A stretch of DNA of 64,000 nt from JBFMAI01 sp040755725 (GCA_040755725.1 JBFMAI010000023.1:1-64000), one strand, 5' to 3'; shown: positions 42,501-50,190, counted from the first letter of the stretch. The notes: a model not told the origin generated them from the letters alone. Numbers and translations: made by a program.

Positions 42501-43443
42501 CGGCGCCCTTGCAGACGCCGACGGTTTCGAGGTCGTGCTTAACCTTGCCGGCCACGTCCGGGACCAGGGCGGCGGCGATATACAGGTACTCGTCGGTCGT
42601 CTTGTCGTGGACGAGGGCGTAGTCGATGTCCGGCCCGACGGCGCAGAAATGGTTGGAAATCAGCGTCCAAGGCGTCGTGGTCCAGACGAGGAGGCTGACG
42701 CGCGCAGGGTCGAAGGGGCCCCGGAGCCCAGGGGCCAAGTGAGGGAGCATTCGCGGGCCCGTCCCCTCGGCCCCGTGGCCCCGCGACCCCTCGACCCCTT
42801 CCGCCGCCAGCGGAAACCGCACATACACCGACGGGTCTTGCACCGTCCGGTACCCCTCGCCGACCTCGCCGGCCGAGAGGGCCGTCCCGCCCTGGGCCCA
42901 CCACCACACAACCTTGTGGCCCTGGTACAGCAGTCCGCGCTCGAACAGCGTCTTCAGGCTCCACCAGACGCTCTCGACGTAGCTCTGGTGGAACGTGACG
43001 TACGCCTCCTCCAGGTTCACCCAGAACCCCAGCCGGCGGGTCATCTGCTCCCATTCGCCGACGTAGCGGAACACGCTCTCGATGCAGCGCTGGACGAACT
43101 TCTCGACACCGTAGGCCTCGATCTCCTCCTTGGTGTGGATGCCGAGCTCCTTGCAGACCTCGACCTCGACGGGCAGGCCGTGGGTGTCCCAGCCGGCCTT
43201 GCGCTCGACGAGGTAGCCGCACATCGTCTTGTAGCGTGGGAACAGGTCCTTGATGGCCCGTGTCAGGCAATGGCCGGGGTGCGGCAGGCCGTTGGCCGTC
43301 GGCGGCCCCTCGTAGAAGACGAACCGCGGCGCCCCGCGGCGAATGTCCAACGACTTCTGGAAGATGTCGTGCTGTTCCCAAAACTCCAGCACGCGCTGCT
43401 CGGCTTCGGGAAAGCTGAACTGACTCGGCAACGGCTCGAACAT
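39586..43443 (-). CDS. ileS: Isoleucyl-tRNA synthetase, eukaryote-like IleRS2, with in-frame repeat insertions
   Basis: A 1285-residue class I synthetase. HIGH is LPHPGH (His55-His58) and KMSKR is at 750-754; the N-terminus FPEAEQRVLEFWEQHDIFQKSL and C-terminal region without a zinc finger match the eukaryote-like IleRS2 class, known for mupirocin tolerance. IleRS2 is normally about 1030-1070 residues. The excess here is largely low-complexity and falls at five repeat-encoded sites: about residues 215-247, 585-610, 824-837, 903-952 and 990-1020. The synthetase motifs on either side remain in frame, so the gene appears functional. GGGAGG precedes the ATG at 43443. It is 72 bp after the MATE gene. 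Confidence 0.95.
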   Translation of the reverse strand: MFEPLPSQFSFPEAEQRVLEFWEQHDIFQKSLDIRRGAPRFVFYEGPPTANGLPHPGHCLTRAIKDLFPRYKTMCGYLVERKAGWDTHGLPVEVEVCKELGIHTKEEIEAYGVEKFVQRCIESVFRYVGEWEQMTRRLGFWVNLEEAYVTFHQSYVESVWWSLKTLFERGLLYQGHKVVWWWAQGGTALSAGEVGEGYRTVQDPSVYVRFPLAAEGVEGSRGHGAEGTGPRMLPHLAPGLRGPFDPARVSLLVWTTTPWTLISNHFCAVGPDIDYALVHDKTTDEYLYIAAALVPDVAGKVKHDLETVGVCKGADLVGLRYVPPFDCYHRTMKGQSARRKDGGSEVVAWRVVAADFVALDTGTGLVHQAPAYGEVDFNLLQAERQRFADFDAIPLINAVAPDGTFTDEAPPAYRGRWVKDCDAEIMRELKDRGILYHQETIEHEYPFCPRAEDDPLIQYARKSWFVRTSQFKEEFLKNNAGITWLPEHIQEGRFGDFLRNNVDWALSRERYWGTPLPIWVCEKTGKMEAVGSYAELLAKPGVQGMEVWEQAKAANPDLPEHLKVHKPYIDAITYDSPFANDEPGAQATGSGAEGGAGVSPVTTGGTPVPPRKARMRRVPEVIDCWWDAGSMPFAQWGFPHAPGSIDTFVERFPCDFISEALDQTRGWFYGLLAISTLLFSKAAGDELRRCEAPEIAEALTVEPEFENLPNVVVATHDGGPERFVFLERAYPHPYKACIVLGLMMGEDGLKMSKRKKNYREPGYIFDHYGADAMRWFLFSGQTPWTSVRFQEQNIRDAQREFLVRLYNVFSFFNIYANIDGFAVEGTGNGERGTGNGAKGTAWRPVAERGELDRWIVSELHRTIRFVRESMDRFENYPAAGRINDFVDALSNWYVRRSRERFWRPVQGEGNGERGTENREEETKGGAGVRAPAHSHVPTSPRPHVPTSPPSPADQDKWDAYNTLYEVLLTLSKLIAPFTPFFAETMYQNLVGSREQGTRNTETGLADAVPLPVPGSPFPCSVHLCDYPVADEALIDERLAAEMDLVREVVSLGRAARTAAKLKVRQPLALAEIILARPEHAEWLTTHSDLIADELNIKRVELSTEAEQYVTYQVKPDFKVIGPKFGKLAPRVAAALAKADAAEVRRAMTTTGRFTLEVDGEATTLVEQDVEVRLEAKPGWSAAQGRAGVVVVKTELTDELRDEGLCREVIHLVQALRKTRELPYEARITLFVRGSEKLVAVVRRFAATIQNECLASSITWAAPPDDAATQAAKIDGHDVTVGIVAG
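40384..40474. repeat. GGGAACGGGGAAC-type inverted micro-repeat in ileS
   Basis: A purine arm (40384-40420) of GGGAAC units and a pyrimidine arm (40443-40474) of GTTCCCT units are separated by 22 nt. On the coding strand they give segments such as GSREQGTRN and PLPVPGSPFP. In frame with ileS at residues about 990-1020. Confidence 0.75.
40589..40735. repeat. Chimeric GTGGGGAC / GTTCCCC micro-repeat in ileS
   Basis: The left half has five tandem 8-bp GTGGGGAC units (about 40600-40640), the same unit as in the mfd element. The right half is GTTCCCC/CTGTTC-rich, the same unit as the 40384 element. It encodes about 50 residues including HVPTSPRPHVPTSP and GNGERGTENREE, placed between FWRPVQ and DKWDAYNTLYEVLL of IleRS. 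Confidence 0.8.
40934..40973. repeat. GTTCCCCGTTCCCC half-element in ileS
   Basis: A pyrimidine-rich run of CGTTCCC units encoding GTGNGERGTGNG on the coding strand, residues about 824-837, next to the conserved VFSFFNIYANIDGF. It is a one-armed version of the 40384 element. Confidence 0.65.
41611..41690. repeat. GGTGGC...GCCACC palindromic element in ileS
   Basis: GGGTGGC (41615-41620 region) and GCCACCC (41659-41665 region) bracket an inner imperfect palindrome GGCGTCCCGCC/GGCGAGACGCC. It encodes GGAGVSPVTTGGTPVPP on the coding strand and interrupts IleRS before MRRVPEVIDCWWDAGS. A related short form lies at 61402. Confidence 0.75.
42705..42800. repeat. GGGTCGAGGGG-type inverted element in ileS
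   Basis: GGGTCGAAGGGGCC near one end and GGCCCC/CCTCGACCCCTT near the other form an imperfect inverted repeat. The coding strand reads EGVEGSRGHGAEGTG, residues about 215-247 of IleRS, just before VSLLVWTTTPWTL. The same micro-repeat occurs at 58080-58130. Confidence 0.72.
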
Positions 43444-43515
43444 CCGGACCTCCCGAGCGCGGGACGTACCCGCGCCCGTAAAACCCTACACGATAATCCC
43501 GCCGCCCCGCCCGGG

Positions 43516-45054
43516 CTACTCGGGCGCCCCTCCGAGCGTGGCCGGTGCCGGCGCGGAGGTCGCCGCCGGCGCGGCCTTGAACAACTGAAGGCGCTGCCAC
43601 GCAGGACCGCGCCAACGCCACCACAGCGCCGCCCCGACCAGCACGATGTACGCCGTACACGCACCCCAGGGGCCGCTGATGCCCCAGTCCGGGACCAGTC
43701 GCGCCGTCACCACGCCGCCGCCCACGAACACGCCCCAGCAGCACACCGCCATGACGACCGCCGGAAACCGCGTGTCTCCGGCCCCGCGCAGGGCATTCAT
43801 GTACGTAATGCCCATCGCGTCGAACACCTGGAAGATGGCGGCCCAGATCATGACGACCGAGCCGGCGGCGACGACGGTTGGCTCCGAGTTGAACAACGCG
43901 ATCAACGGCCCGCGGGCCAGCAGGAACAGCAGTCCCGCCACGCCCATGTAGCCCACCGTCACCCACAAGGCCACGCGCGTCCGCATCCGGGCCTCTTCCG
44001 GCCGCCCCTGCCCGATCGCAAACCCGACCTGCGAGCACAGGGCGATGCCGATGCCGATCGCCGGCATGAACGACAGGTGCAGGAGCTGGAGGCCGACGTT
44101 GGTGGCCGCCATCGCGGCCAGGCCGAACGCCGGGATGATCCACCCCAGGAACACGACCCACGAGCCCAGGTCGAGAATCCACTGGGCGGCGGTCGGCCCG
44201 CCGACGCCGAGGAGCCCTTTCAGCTTGTCCCATCGTAAGGCCAGCGACCGGCGGGTGTGGTATTGCTGGTCGATGGTCGGGTCCAGCATGGCCACGACGA
44301 GGACGAGCGTGCGGGCGCCGTACCCGATGACCGTGGCCACGGCCGCCCCGGCGATGCCCAGGCGCGGGAAGCCCAGGTTCCCGAAGATGAGCAGCCAGTT
44401 GCCCAGCGTGTTGACCGCCAGGGCGACCAGGGCCGCCACCAGCGCCACCCGCGGGCGCTGTATGCCGTTGAAGAAACCTTCGAGGCCGACGGTCATGACG
44501 GCGATGAGCGCGCTCCATAGCGCGATGCGCACGTACTCCACTTCGAGGGGGATGATTTGCGCGGGGTGCCCGGCTACGCGGGCCAGCCACGCAAACCACG
44601 TGTCCGCGACGATCGCCGCCGGACCCACCAAGACAGCCAGAGCCGCCGCGATGTAGATACTCTGCCAGGCGTAGCCGCCGGCCTCGTGCGACTCGCCGCG
44701 ACCGGCAGCCTGCGAGACAAAGGTCTGGACGGCGGTGGCGACCCCCATGCCCGCGCAGCCGACCGCGAAGACGAACAGCGTGGCCGGCGAGATCGCCGCC
44801 TGCGCGTCGGTGCCGAGCCACGAGACCATGACGAAATCGACGAAGCCCATCAACATGCGGGACACGGTCAGCCCGACGATGGGCAACGCCAGGTGCAGCA
44901 GCTCGCGGGTCGGCCCGCGCGCCGGCGACGTCCCACCCGCGTGCCCCAGCGCGACGTGCTCCGACACCGCCGGTTTGTTCGGAGAGCCGGCGCCGGGGTC
45001 GCGCGGCGGTTGGGTGGCCTCGGCCACGGGGTCGTGGTGCGTGTTGTCCGACAT
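43516..45054 (-). CDS. MATE-family multidrug/Na+(H+) antiporter
   Basis: A 512-residue protein with a hydrophilic N-terminal extension (about 60 residues) and twelve predicted membrane helices. LLHLALPIVGLTVSRMLMGFVDFVMVSWLG opens helix 1 as in NorM/DinF types. The two-fold repeat is visible (first half ending near LDPTIDQQYHTRR; second beginning GLLGVGGPTAAQWILDLGSW). Such proteins export drugs or metabolites in exchange for Na+ or H+. GGAGG lies 11 nt upstream of the ATG. The 250-bp leader contains a promoter, a short ORF and an intrinsic terminator hairpin, suggesting attenuation control. Confidence 0.88.
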   Translation of the reverse strand: MSDNTHHDPVAEATQPPRDPGAGSPNKPAVSEHVALGHAGGTSPARGPTRELLHLALPIVGLTVSRMLMGFVDFVMVSWLGTDAQAAISPATLFVFAVGCAGMGVATAVQTFVSQAAGRGESHEAGGYAWQSIYIAAALAVLVGPAAIVADTWFAWLARVAGHPAQIIPLEVEYVRIALWSALIAVMTVGLEGFFNGIQRPRVALVAALVALAVNTLGNWLLIFGNLGFPRLGIAGAAVATVIGYGARTLVLVVAMLDPTIDQQYHTRRSLALRWDKLKGLLGVGGPTAAQWILDLGSWVVFLGWIIPAFGLAAMAATNVGLQLLHLSFMPAIGIGIALCSQVGFAIGQGRPEEARMRTRVALWVTVGYMGVAGLLFLLARGPLIALFNSEPTVVAAGSVVMIWAAIFQVFDAMGITYMNALRGAGDTRFPAVVMAVCCWGVFVGGGVVTARLVPDWGISGPWGACTAYIVLVGAALWWRWRGPAWQRLQLFKAAPAATSAPAPATLGGAPE

Positions 45055-45102
45055 CACTTGGCCAACCTCCGCCCCGCGCCAGCTTGACACAGGGACGGTA
45101 AG

Positions 45103-45136
45103 CAAAAACCCCGGCCGCCTTTCGGGGACCGGGGCT
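45103..45136 (-). terminator. Intrinsic terminator hairpin in the MATE leader
   Basis: On the minus strand CCCCGG pairs with CCGGGG (45129-45134 with 45109-45114), with extra inner pairs, followed directly by five U residues. It lies about 50 nt upstream of the MATE start codon, and no gene that it could simply terminate lies upstream. Confidence 0.65.
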
Positions 45137-45164
45137 GACGATTCGCGGAAAGCGGCGAGCGGGC

Positions 45165-45230
45165 TTACGCGGACGGCAACGGCTCCGGTCGGGTCGCTGT
45201 AATAACCGGGATAATCGCCATCCGGGGCAT
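45165..45230 (-). CDS. Possible 21-residue leader peptide upstream of MATE
   Basis: A short frame MPRMAIIPVITATRPEPLPS-A ends 29 nt before the terminator hairpin. It lies downstream of the promoter at 45283-45312. There is no strong ribosome site. It is listed because promoter, short ORF, hairpin with U-tract and transporter gene follow each other in the order expected of an attenuator. Confidence 0.3.
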   Translation of the reverse strand: MPRMAIIPVITATRPEPLPSA

Positions 45231-45282
45231 TGCTACACCGATACATCGCTCATCGCGGCAACACCGGGTTGCCACGGGTTTC

Positions 45283-45312
45283 AGTATCCGGCAGCACGGG
45301 TTGACCTGTCAA
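45283..45312 (-). promoter_or_regulatory. Promoter TTGACA-18-GATACT for the MATE transcript
   Basis: On the minus strand TTGACA (45312-45307), an 18-bp spacer and GATACT (45288-45283). The -35 lies within the palindrome TTGACCTGTCAA (45301-45312), which might also be an operator. Confidence 0.5.
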
Positions 45313-45868
45313 GCTCAAACTGGGACTCGTGCGCAGGCTGCGTTGCCGGCGTTCTTCCCGGCGGCCCCCGGGAGCCGCCGGAAGCGCCCGCCCAGCGGGC
45401 CGTAGGCCGCGTTGACGAACAGGACGCCAGCGAACGGCTCGTGCCGTTGCGGCCTGCGAATTCACCTGCTCGGACGCCTCGCGGCAAATCAGCCAAGGCA
45501 CGCATTCGACCCAAGCCTTCACGGCCGCGCTACCCGCGTCTGTCGGCGTGTTGACTGGCGGCGACACGGGAGATTCCCCTGTCTGGCGTCGGCCGCGCCG
45601 AAACCCGCAGCGTCCGACGAAAAGCACCCATACAAACGCACCCCCGAGAAGAGCCCGCGAAGTTAAGCCGCCGTTATGGGAACCAATGTCGCGTTTCTTG
45701 ACCTAAGGATGACATTATTATAGGACTAGCAATCAGGTACGGAACTTGCCGGAAAGATGCCCCGGTGCGACGGCGCGCGGCGACACCGCCATACTCCGTC
45801 GCCCGCAACATCTCGACCCCAGGCTGACGCCGGCTCCTTCGGCGTCGCCGACGAGCGACAGGTGCCGC
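45313..45868. other. Intergenic region upstream of the oxidoreductase operon
   Basis: About 550 bases. A minus-strand frame at 45250-45627 contains a protein-like piece (AAVKAWVECVPWLICREASEQ) that decays into Arg/Pro-rich text, possibly a gene remnant; I cannot name it. The AT-rich patch 45660-45735 holds TTGACC (45698-45703) and TATAGG (45719-45724), a weak candidate promoter for the downstream operon. Confidence 0.4.
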
Positions 45869-48088
45869 ATGATGGAGATGACGATACACGGCCGCGGCGG
45901 ACAGGGGGGAGTGACGCTCGCCAAGCTAATCGCCTCAGCTTACTTCCTGCGGGACAAGCACGTGCAAGCCTTTGGGGTTTACGCGGCCGAGCGCTCCGGT
46001 GCTCCGGTGGCCGCGTTTGTCCGCATCGACGACGAAGAGATCACCAACCACAATCAGGTGAGCACGCCGGACCAGGTGATCGTGCTGGACCGGACATTGG
46101 TCGGGCCGCGGGTGGTCTCCGGTCTGAAGCCGGACGGCTGGCTGATACTGAACACGCCGGACCCGCCGGAGAGCTTCGCCGAGCAGTTCCCCGGCCGCCA
46201 AGTGGCCACGGTGGACGCGACCGGGATCGCGGTTTCGCACGGGCTGGGGACCCGGACGGTCCCCATCGTCAACACGACGATGTTGGGGGCCATTGCGAAG
46301 GTATTGGGGCTGCAACTGGCGGACGTGGACGGCGCGCTGGAGCTGGTCCACTTCGGCGGGGCCAACCGGGTCTCGGCCCACGAGGCATTCGAGCGCGTTG
46401 TGGCGAAGAAGCTGGCCGGCAAGGTCAAGGTCGGTGCAGAGCGGCGCGCGGCCGCCGCCGGGGCCAGCCTGCTCGATCCCGACGTCGGCCAGTTCCCGCG
46501 AATTCGGACGGGCGACTGGTCCACCCGCCGGCCCGAACGCCATCAATTGACGCCCCCGTGCAACGACGGCTGCCCGGCGGGCAACGACGTGCGCGGCTTC
46601 GTGCAAGCGGTCTCCAAGAAGGACCATGACGAGGCGCTGCGGATCATCCTGCAAACTTCGCCGCTGCCGGGGGTGTGCGGACGGGTCTGCCCCGCCCCGT
46701 GCATGGAGGCGTGTAATCGGCGCGAGCACGACGAAGCGATCAACGTGCGCGAGATCGAGCGGTACGTTGCCGACCACGGCAAGTGGCCCGCGGCGTCCAA
46801 GCCGAGCCGCGACGAGCGGATCTTGGTGATCGGGTCGGGGCCCGCCGGCCTCAGTGCGACGTATCACCTGGCTCGGCTCGGCTATCGCGTGACGCTGCTG
46901 GAGGCGGACAAGGAACTCGGGGGCGTCATGCGGACCGGCATCCCGTCCTACCGCCTGCCGCGCGACGTGCTCGATCGGGAAATCAGCTTCATCTTGCGGC
47001 ACGGGGTCGAGGCCCGCACCGGCCAGCGGGTCAACCGGCAGCAGTTGCTGGATCTGTCGCACGAGTTCGCGGCGATCTTCGTCGCCACCGGTTTGCAGGA
47101 AGCCCGCTCGTTGAACCTCGGCCGGCTCTCCTCCGACATCGTGACGCAGGGCATCGACTTCCTCGATCGCGTCCGCCGCGGCGAGGAATACCTGACCGGG
47201 CAGCGCGTCGTGGTCATCGGCGGCGGCAACACGGCGATGGACGCGGCCCGTTCCGCGCGGCGCATCGGCGCCCGCAGCGTCCACGTGCTGTATCGCCGTA
47301 CCCGGGCCGAGATGCCGGCGATCGCCGAGGAAATCGACGAAGCCCTCGAAGAGGGGATCGAGCTGAGCGAGCTGGTGGCCCCGTTGCGGCTGCACGAGGA
47401 CGCGCTGGGGGCGGTACTGACGTGCCAGCGCATGAAGCTCGGCGAGGCGGACGAATCCGGCCGCCGCCGCCCCGTGCCCATCGAGACCGAGGATGCGCAA
47501 TTCGAGGTCCGTTGCGACCGCGTGATCCTGGCGCTCGGGCAGAGTCCGGACTTGTCCGTGTTTCCCGAGGGGGCCGAGGTCCGCGACGGTCAGGCGCTGC
47601 TGGGGTTGACCGGCGCCCCCGTCTTCGCGGGCGGGGACCTGGCCACCAACGACGGGACGGTCACCGCGGCGATCGGCAGCGGACGCCGGGCCGCCTGGCA
47701 CATCCACAAGACGCTGACCGGCGAGGACTTGTTCCCCACAGCACGCCCGGAGGTCGCCGGGCCCGAGCACATCCACATGCACGTGTTCGCCCACGCCCCG
47801 CGCGAGCGCGGCGTCACGGTGCCGCCGCACGTCCGCCGCGGTAGCTTCACCGAGGTGCGCCTGGGGCTGGTGGACGAACCCGGACATCCGGCGGCGGTGA
47901 CCGAGGCGGGGCGCTGCCTGAGCTGCGGCGTGTGCAACGAGTGCGACCGGTGCCTGACGTACTGCCCGGAAGGGGTGATGCGCTTCCGGGGGAACGGTGA
48001 GTACGCCTTCGACTACGACTACTGCAAAGGCTGCGGGATTTGTGCGTCGCAGTGTCCGCGTGGCGTGGTCTACATGGCGGAGCTGTAG
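45869..48088 (+). CDS. 2-oxoacid:ferredoxin oxidoreductase gamma subunit fused to GltD-like flavoprotein and ferredoxin
   Basis: A 739-residue three-part fusion. Residues 1-about 185 are the gamma subunit (MTIHGRGGQGGVTLAKLIA). Residues about 220-650 are a GltD-type FAD/NAD(P)H oxidoreductase: N-terminal Fe-S cysteines (PPCNDGCPAGNDVRG, GVCGRVCPAPCMEAC), the FAD motif VIGSGPAGLSATYHLARLGY (about 320) and the NAD(P) motif VVVIGGGNTAMDAAR (about 448). Residues about 683-739 form a delta-type 2[4Fe-4S] ferredoxin (CLSCGVCNECDRCLTYCPEG and YCKGCGICASQCPRG). It starts at 45869, the first of three clustered ATGs. The alpha and beta subunit genes follow directly. The fusion suggests electrons can pass between ferredoxin and NAD(P)H inside the complex. 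Confidence 0.88.
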   Translation: MMEMTIHGRGGQGGVTLAKLIASAYFLRDKHVQAFGVYAAERSGAPVAAFVRIDDEEITNHNQVSTPDQVIVLDRTLVGPRVVSGLKPDGWLILNTPDPPESFAEQFPGRQVATVDATGIAVSHGLGTRTVPIVNTTMLGAIAKVLGLQLADVDGALELVHFGGANRVSAHEAFERVVAKKLAGKVKVGAERRAAAAGASLLDPDVGQFPRIRTGDWSTRRPERHQLTPPCNDGCPAGNDVRGFVQAVSKKDHDEALRIILQTSPLPGVCGRVCPAPCMEACNRREHDEAINVREIERYVADHGKWPAASKPSRDERILVIGSGPAGLSATYHLARLGYRVTLLEADKELGGVMRTGIPSYRLPRDVLDREISFILRHGVEARTGQRVNRQQLLDLSHEFAAIFVATGLQEARSLNLGRLSSDIVTQGIDFLDRVRRGEEYLTGQRVVVIGGGNTAMDAARSARRIGARSVHVLYRRTRAEMPAIAEEIDEALEEGIELSELVAPLRLHEDALGAVLTCQRMKLGEADESGRRRPVPIETEDAQFEVRCDRVILALGQSPDLSVFPEGAEVRDGQALLGLTGAPVFAGGDLATNDGTVTAAIGSGRRAAWHIHKTLTGEDLFPTARPEVAGPEHIHMHVFAHAPRERGVTVPPHVRRGSFTEVRLGLVDEPGHPAAVTEAGRCLSCGVCNECDRCLTYCPEGVMRFRGNGEYAFDYDYCKGCGICASQCPRGVVYMAEL

Positions 48089-48101
48089 GAAGGAGGTCGG
48101 C

Positions 48102-49271
48102 GTGGCGCGCGAACTGGTGACGGGTAACCATGCGGCGGGCTACACGCTGGCCCGGGCCGGCGAGGCCAACCGCCATGCCCGCGGCGCGGTCTGCGGGGCG
48201 TACCCGATCACGCCGCAGACCGAGATCATCGAAGTCCTGCGGGCCTTCGAGTTTACCAAAGGCCGCGTCGTCCCGGTGGAATCGGAACACAGCGCGATGG
48301 CCGTGTGCATGGGCGGGTCGCTCGGCGGCGCGCGGGCCTTCACCGCCAGCTCGTCCAACGGCCTCGCCTACATGACCGAGAACGTCTTCGCCGCGGGATA
48401 CTACCGCTTGCCGATCGTCATGATCGGCGTGAACCGCACGCTGGGCCCCCCGTGGAACATCTGGACCGATCAAGGTGACACGCTGGCCCTGCGCGACGCC
48501 CCGTGGCTCCAGTTCTACACCGAGTCGCACCAAGACCTGGTGGACACGATCCTCGTAGCGTTCCGCGTGGCCGAGGACCGCCGCGTACTTCTCCCGGCCC
48601 TCGTGGCCGAAGACGGCTTCGTCGTTTCGCACACTCAAATGATCGTGGACCTGCCCGAGCAGGAACTCGTGGACCGCTATCTGCCCCCGTGCGAGGTACC
48701 CCACCGGTTGCACGGCAAAGGGGTCGCGGTCGGCGGCATGACGTACCCGCACGAGACCGAGATCCACCGGAAGGAGATTCAGCAGGCGATGGACCGCGTG
48801 CCGGAGGTGCTGGCCGAGGCGCTCGATGACTTCGAGAAGGTCTTCGGACGCCGCCCCGACGCCGCCGTCAAGGCCGAGTATACCGAGGACGCCGATCTGG
48901 TTCTCGTCGCCTGCAACACGATGGTGCGGACGCTCCGGCGGGCCGTGAAGCGGCGCCGGGAGCGCGGGCAGAGGGTCGGCCTCGTCAAGCTCAAGATGTT
49001 CCGCCCCTTTCCGCGCCCACAGGTCCTGCGGGCGCTCGGCTCGGCCCGCCGGGTCGGCGTGCTCGACCGCAACCACTCGCCCGGGTCCGGCGGCATCTTC
49101 TGGACCGAGATTGCCGCGACGCTGCGCGAGCGGCCCGACATCCTGTTGCAGGACTACCTGATCGGGCTCGGCGGCGGCGACGTGACTCCCGAGCTCATCG
49201 ACCGCGTCTTTGACGACCTCGGGGCCCGCGCGGCGGCGACCGAGCCGATCTTCCAGGAGGTGCCGGTATGA
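48102..49271 (+). CDS. porA: 2-oxoacid:ferredoxin oxidoreductase alpha subunit
   Basis: A 389-residue protein starting at the GTG at 48102, with AGGAGG upstream. The family signature GAVCGAYPITPQTEIIEVL, the ESEHSAMAVCMGGSLGGAR segment and FTASSSNGLAYMTEN are present, and the C-terminal transketolase-like domain includes VLVACNTMVRTLRRAV and GVLDRNHSPGSGG. It most resembles pyruvate:ferredoxin oxidoreductase alpha chains; other 2-oxoacids are possible. It binds thiamine diphosphate jointly with the beta subunit. It lies 13 bp after the gamma/GltD/delta fusion and overlaps the beta gene by 4 bp. Confidence 0.9.
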   Translation: MARELVTGNHAAGYTLARAGEANRHARGAVCGAYPITPQTEIIEVLRAFEFTKGRVVPVESEHSAMAVCMGGSLGGARAFTASSSNGLAYMTENVFAAGYYRLPIVMIGVNRTLGPPWNIWTDQGDTLALRDAPWLQFYTESHQDLVDTILVAFRVAEDRRVLLPALVAEDGFVVSHTQMIVDLPEQELVDRYLPPCEVPHRLHGKGVAVGGMTYPHETEIHRKEIQQAMDRVPEVLAEALDDFEKVFGRRPDAAVKAEYTEDADLVLVACNTMVRTLRRAVKRRRERGQRVGLVKLKMFRPFPRPQVLRALGSARRVGVLDRNHSPGSGGIFWTEIAATLRERPDILLQDYLIGLGGGDVTPELIDRVFDDLGARAAATEPIFQEVPV

Positions 49272-50173
49272 CCACGCCCACCCCCTCCACGATGGAATGC
49301 CGGGCGGAAGGCATCCTGCGTCCCGGCAACACGAATTGCGCCGGCTGCGGCATGTCCATCGGCCTGCAATGGATGGAACAGGCGCTCGACGGCGCCCGCC
49401 CCACCATCTGCATCCCCGCTTGCTGCGGCATTGTGACGGCGGGTGCGTTTCCGACCAGCGCCTACGGCGTTCCCGTCGTCGCCACCACGTTCGCCAGTGC
49501 CGCCGCCGTCGCCAGCGGCGTCTCCGCCGTCTACGCCCTCAACGGCGAGCCCGATCTGACAATGTGCTGGACGGGTGACGGCGGCACCTACGACATCGGT
49601 GTCGCCACGCTCTCCGCCGCCGCCGAACGCAACGAGGACATCCTCTACGTCTGCTACGACAACGAGATTTACGGCAACACCGGCGGCCAGCGCAGCAGCG
49701 CCACGCCGCAAGGCGTACGCACCAGCACCACCGAGCGCGGCAAGGCCGAGCCGAAGAAGGACATGATGGCCATTATGGCGGCGCACCGCATTCCGTACGC
49801 GGCGACGCTGTCGATCGCGCATCGCGAGGACTTCCTGCGGAAAGTGCGGACCGCCCAGCGTATGAAGGGCTTTCGTTTCCTGCTCATGCTTTCCCCCTGC
49901 CCCACGGGCTGGAAATCCGAGCCGGGCGAAAGCGTCGACCTGATTCTGACCGCCGTGCGCTGCGGCCTGTTCCCCTTGTACGAAGTCTTCAGCGGGCGGC
50001 GCTATCGCATCAACGCCCGGCCGGATGGAACACCGCTGGAATCCTATCTCTCGCGGCAGCGGCGCTACCGGACCGACCTGCTCGACATCGAGCTGCTCAA
50101 GGCCCAGATCAACGCCCAGTGGGCCTACCTCGAAGCGATGGAGCGGACGTTCCCGGCGGAAGACGCGGAGTGA
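49268..50173 (+). CDS. porB: 2-oxoacid:ferredoxin oxidoreductase beta subunit
   Basis: A 301-residue thiamine diphosphate- and Fe-S-binding subunit. Cluster cysteines are in NTNCAGCGMS and IPACCGIVTAG, with Cys193 region SPCPTGW. The ThDP/Mg motif is GDGGTYDIGVATLSAAAERN...DNEIYGNTGGQRS. With the alpha subunit and the fused gamma/delta chain it should decarboxylate a 2-oxoacid (probably pyruvate) to acyl-CoA and reduce ferredoxin. The start codon overlaps the alpha stop (ATGA). Confidence 0.92.
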   Translation: MTTPTPSTMECRAEGILRPGNTNCAGCGMSIGLQWMEQALDGARPTICIPACCGIVTAGAFPTSAYGVPVVATTFASAAAVASGVSAVYALNGEPDLTMCWTGDGGTYDIGVATLSAAAERNEDILYVCYDNEIYGNTGGQRSSATPQGVRTSTTERGKAEPKKDMMAIMAAHRIPYAATLSIAHREDFLRKVRTAQRMKGFRFLLMLSPCPTGWKSEPGESVDLILTAVRCGLFPLYEVFSGRRYRINARPDGTPLESYLSRQRRYRTDLLDIELLKAQINAQWAYLEAMERTFPAEDAE

Positions 50174-50190
50174 CCGCGGCGGTCCGCCCG

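Noticed and set aside
45250..45627. Possible gene remnant of 125 codons upstream of the oxidoreductase operon
   Set aside because: Only about 30 residues look protein-like, no family match comes to mind, and it overlaps the MATE promoter region.
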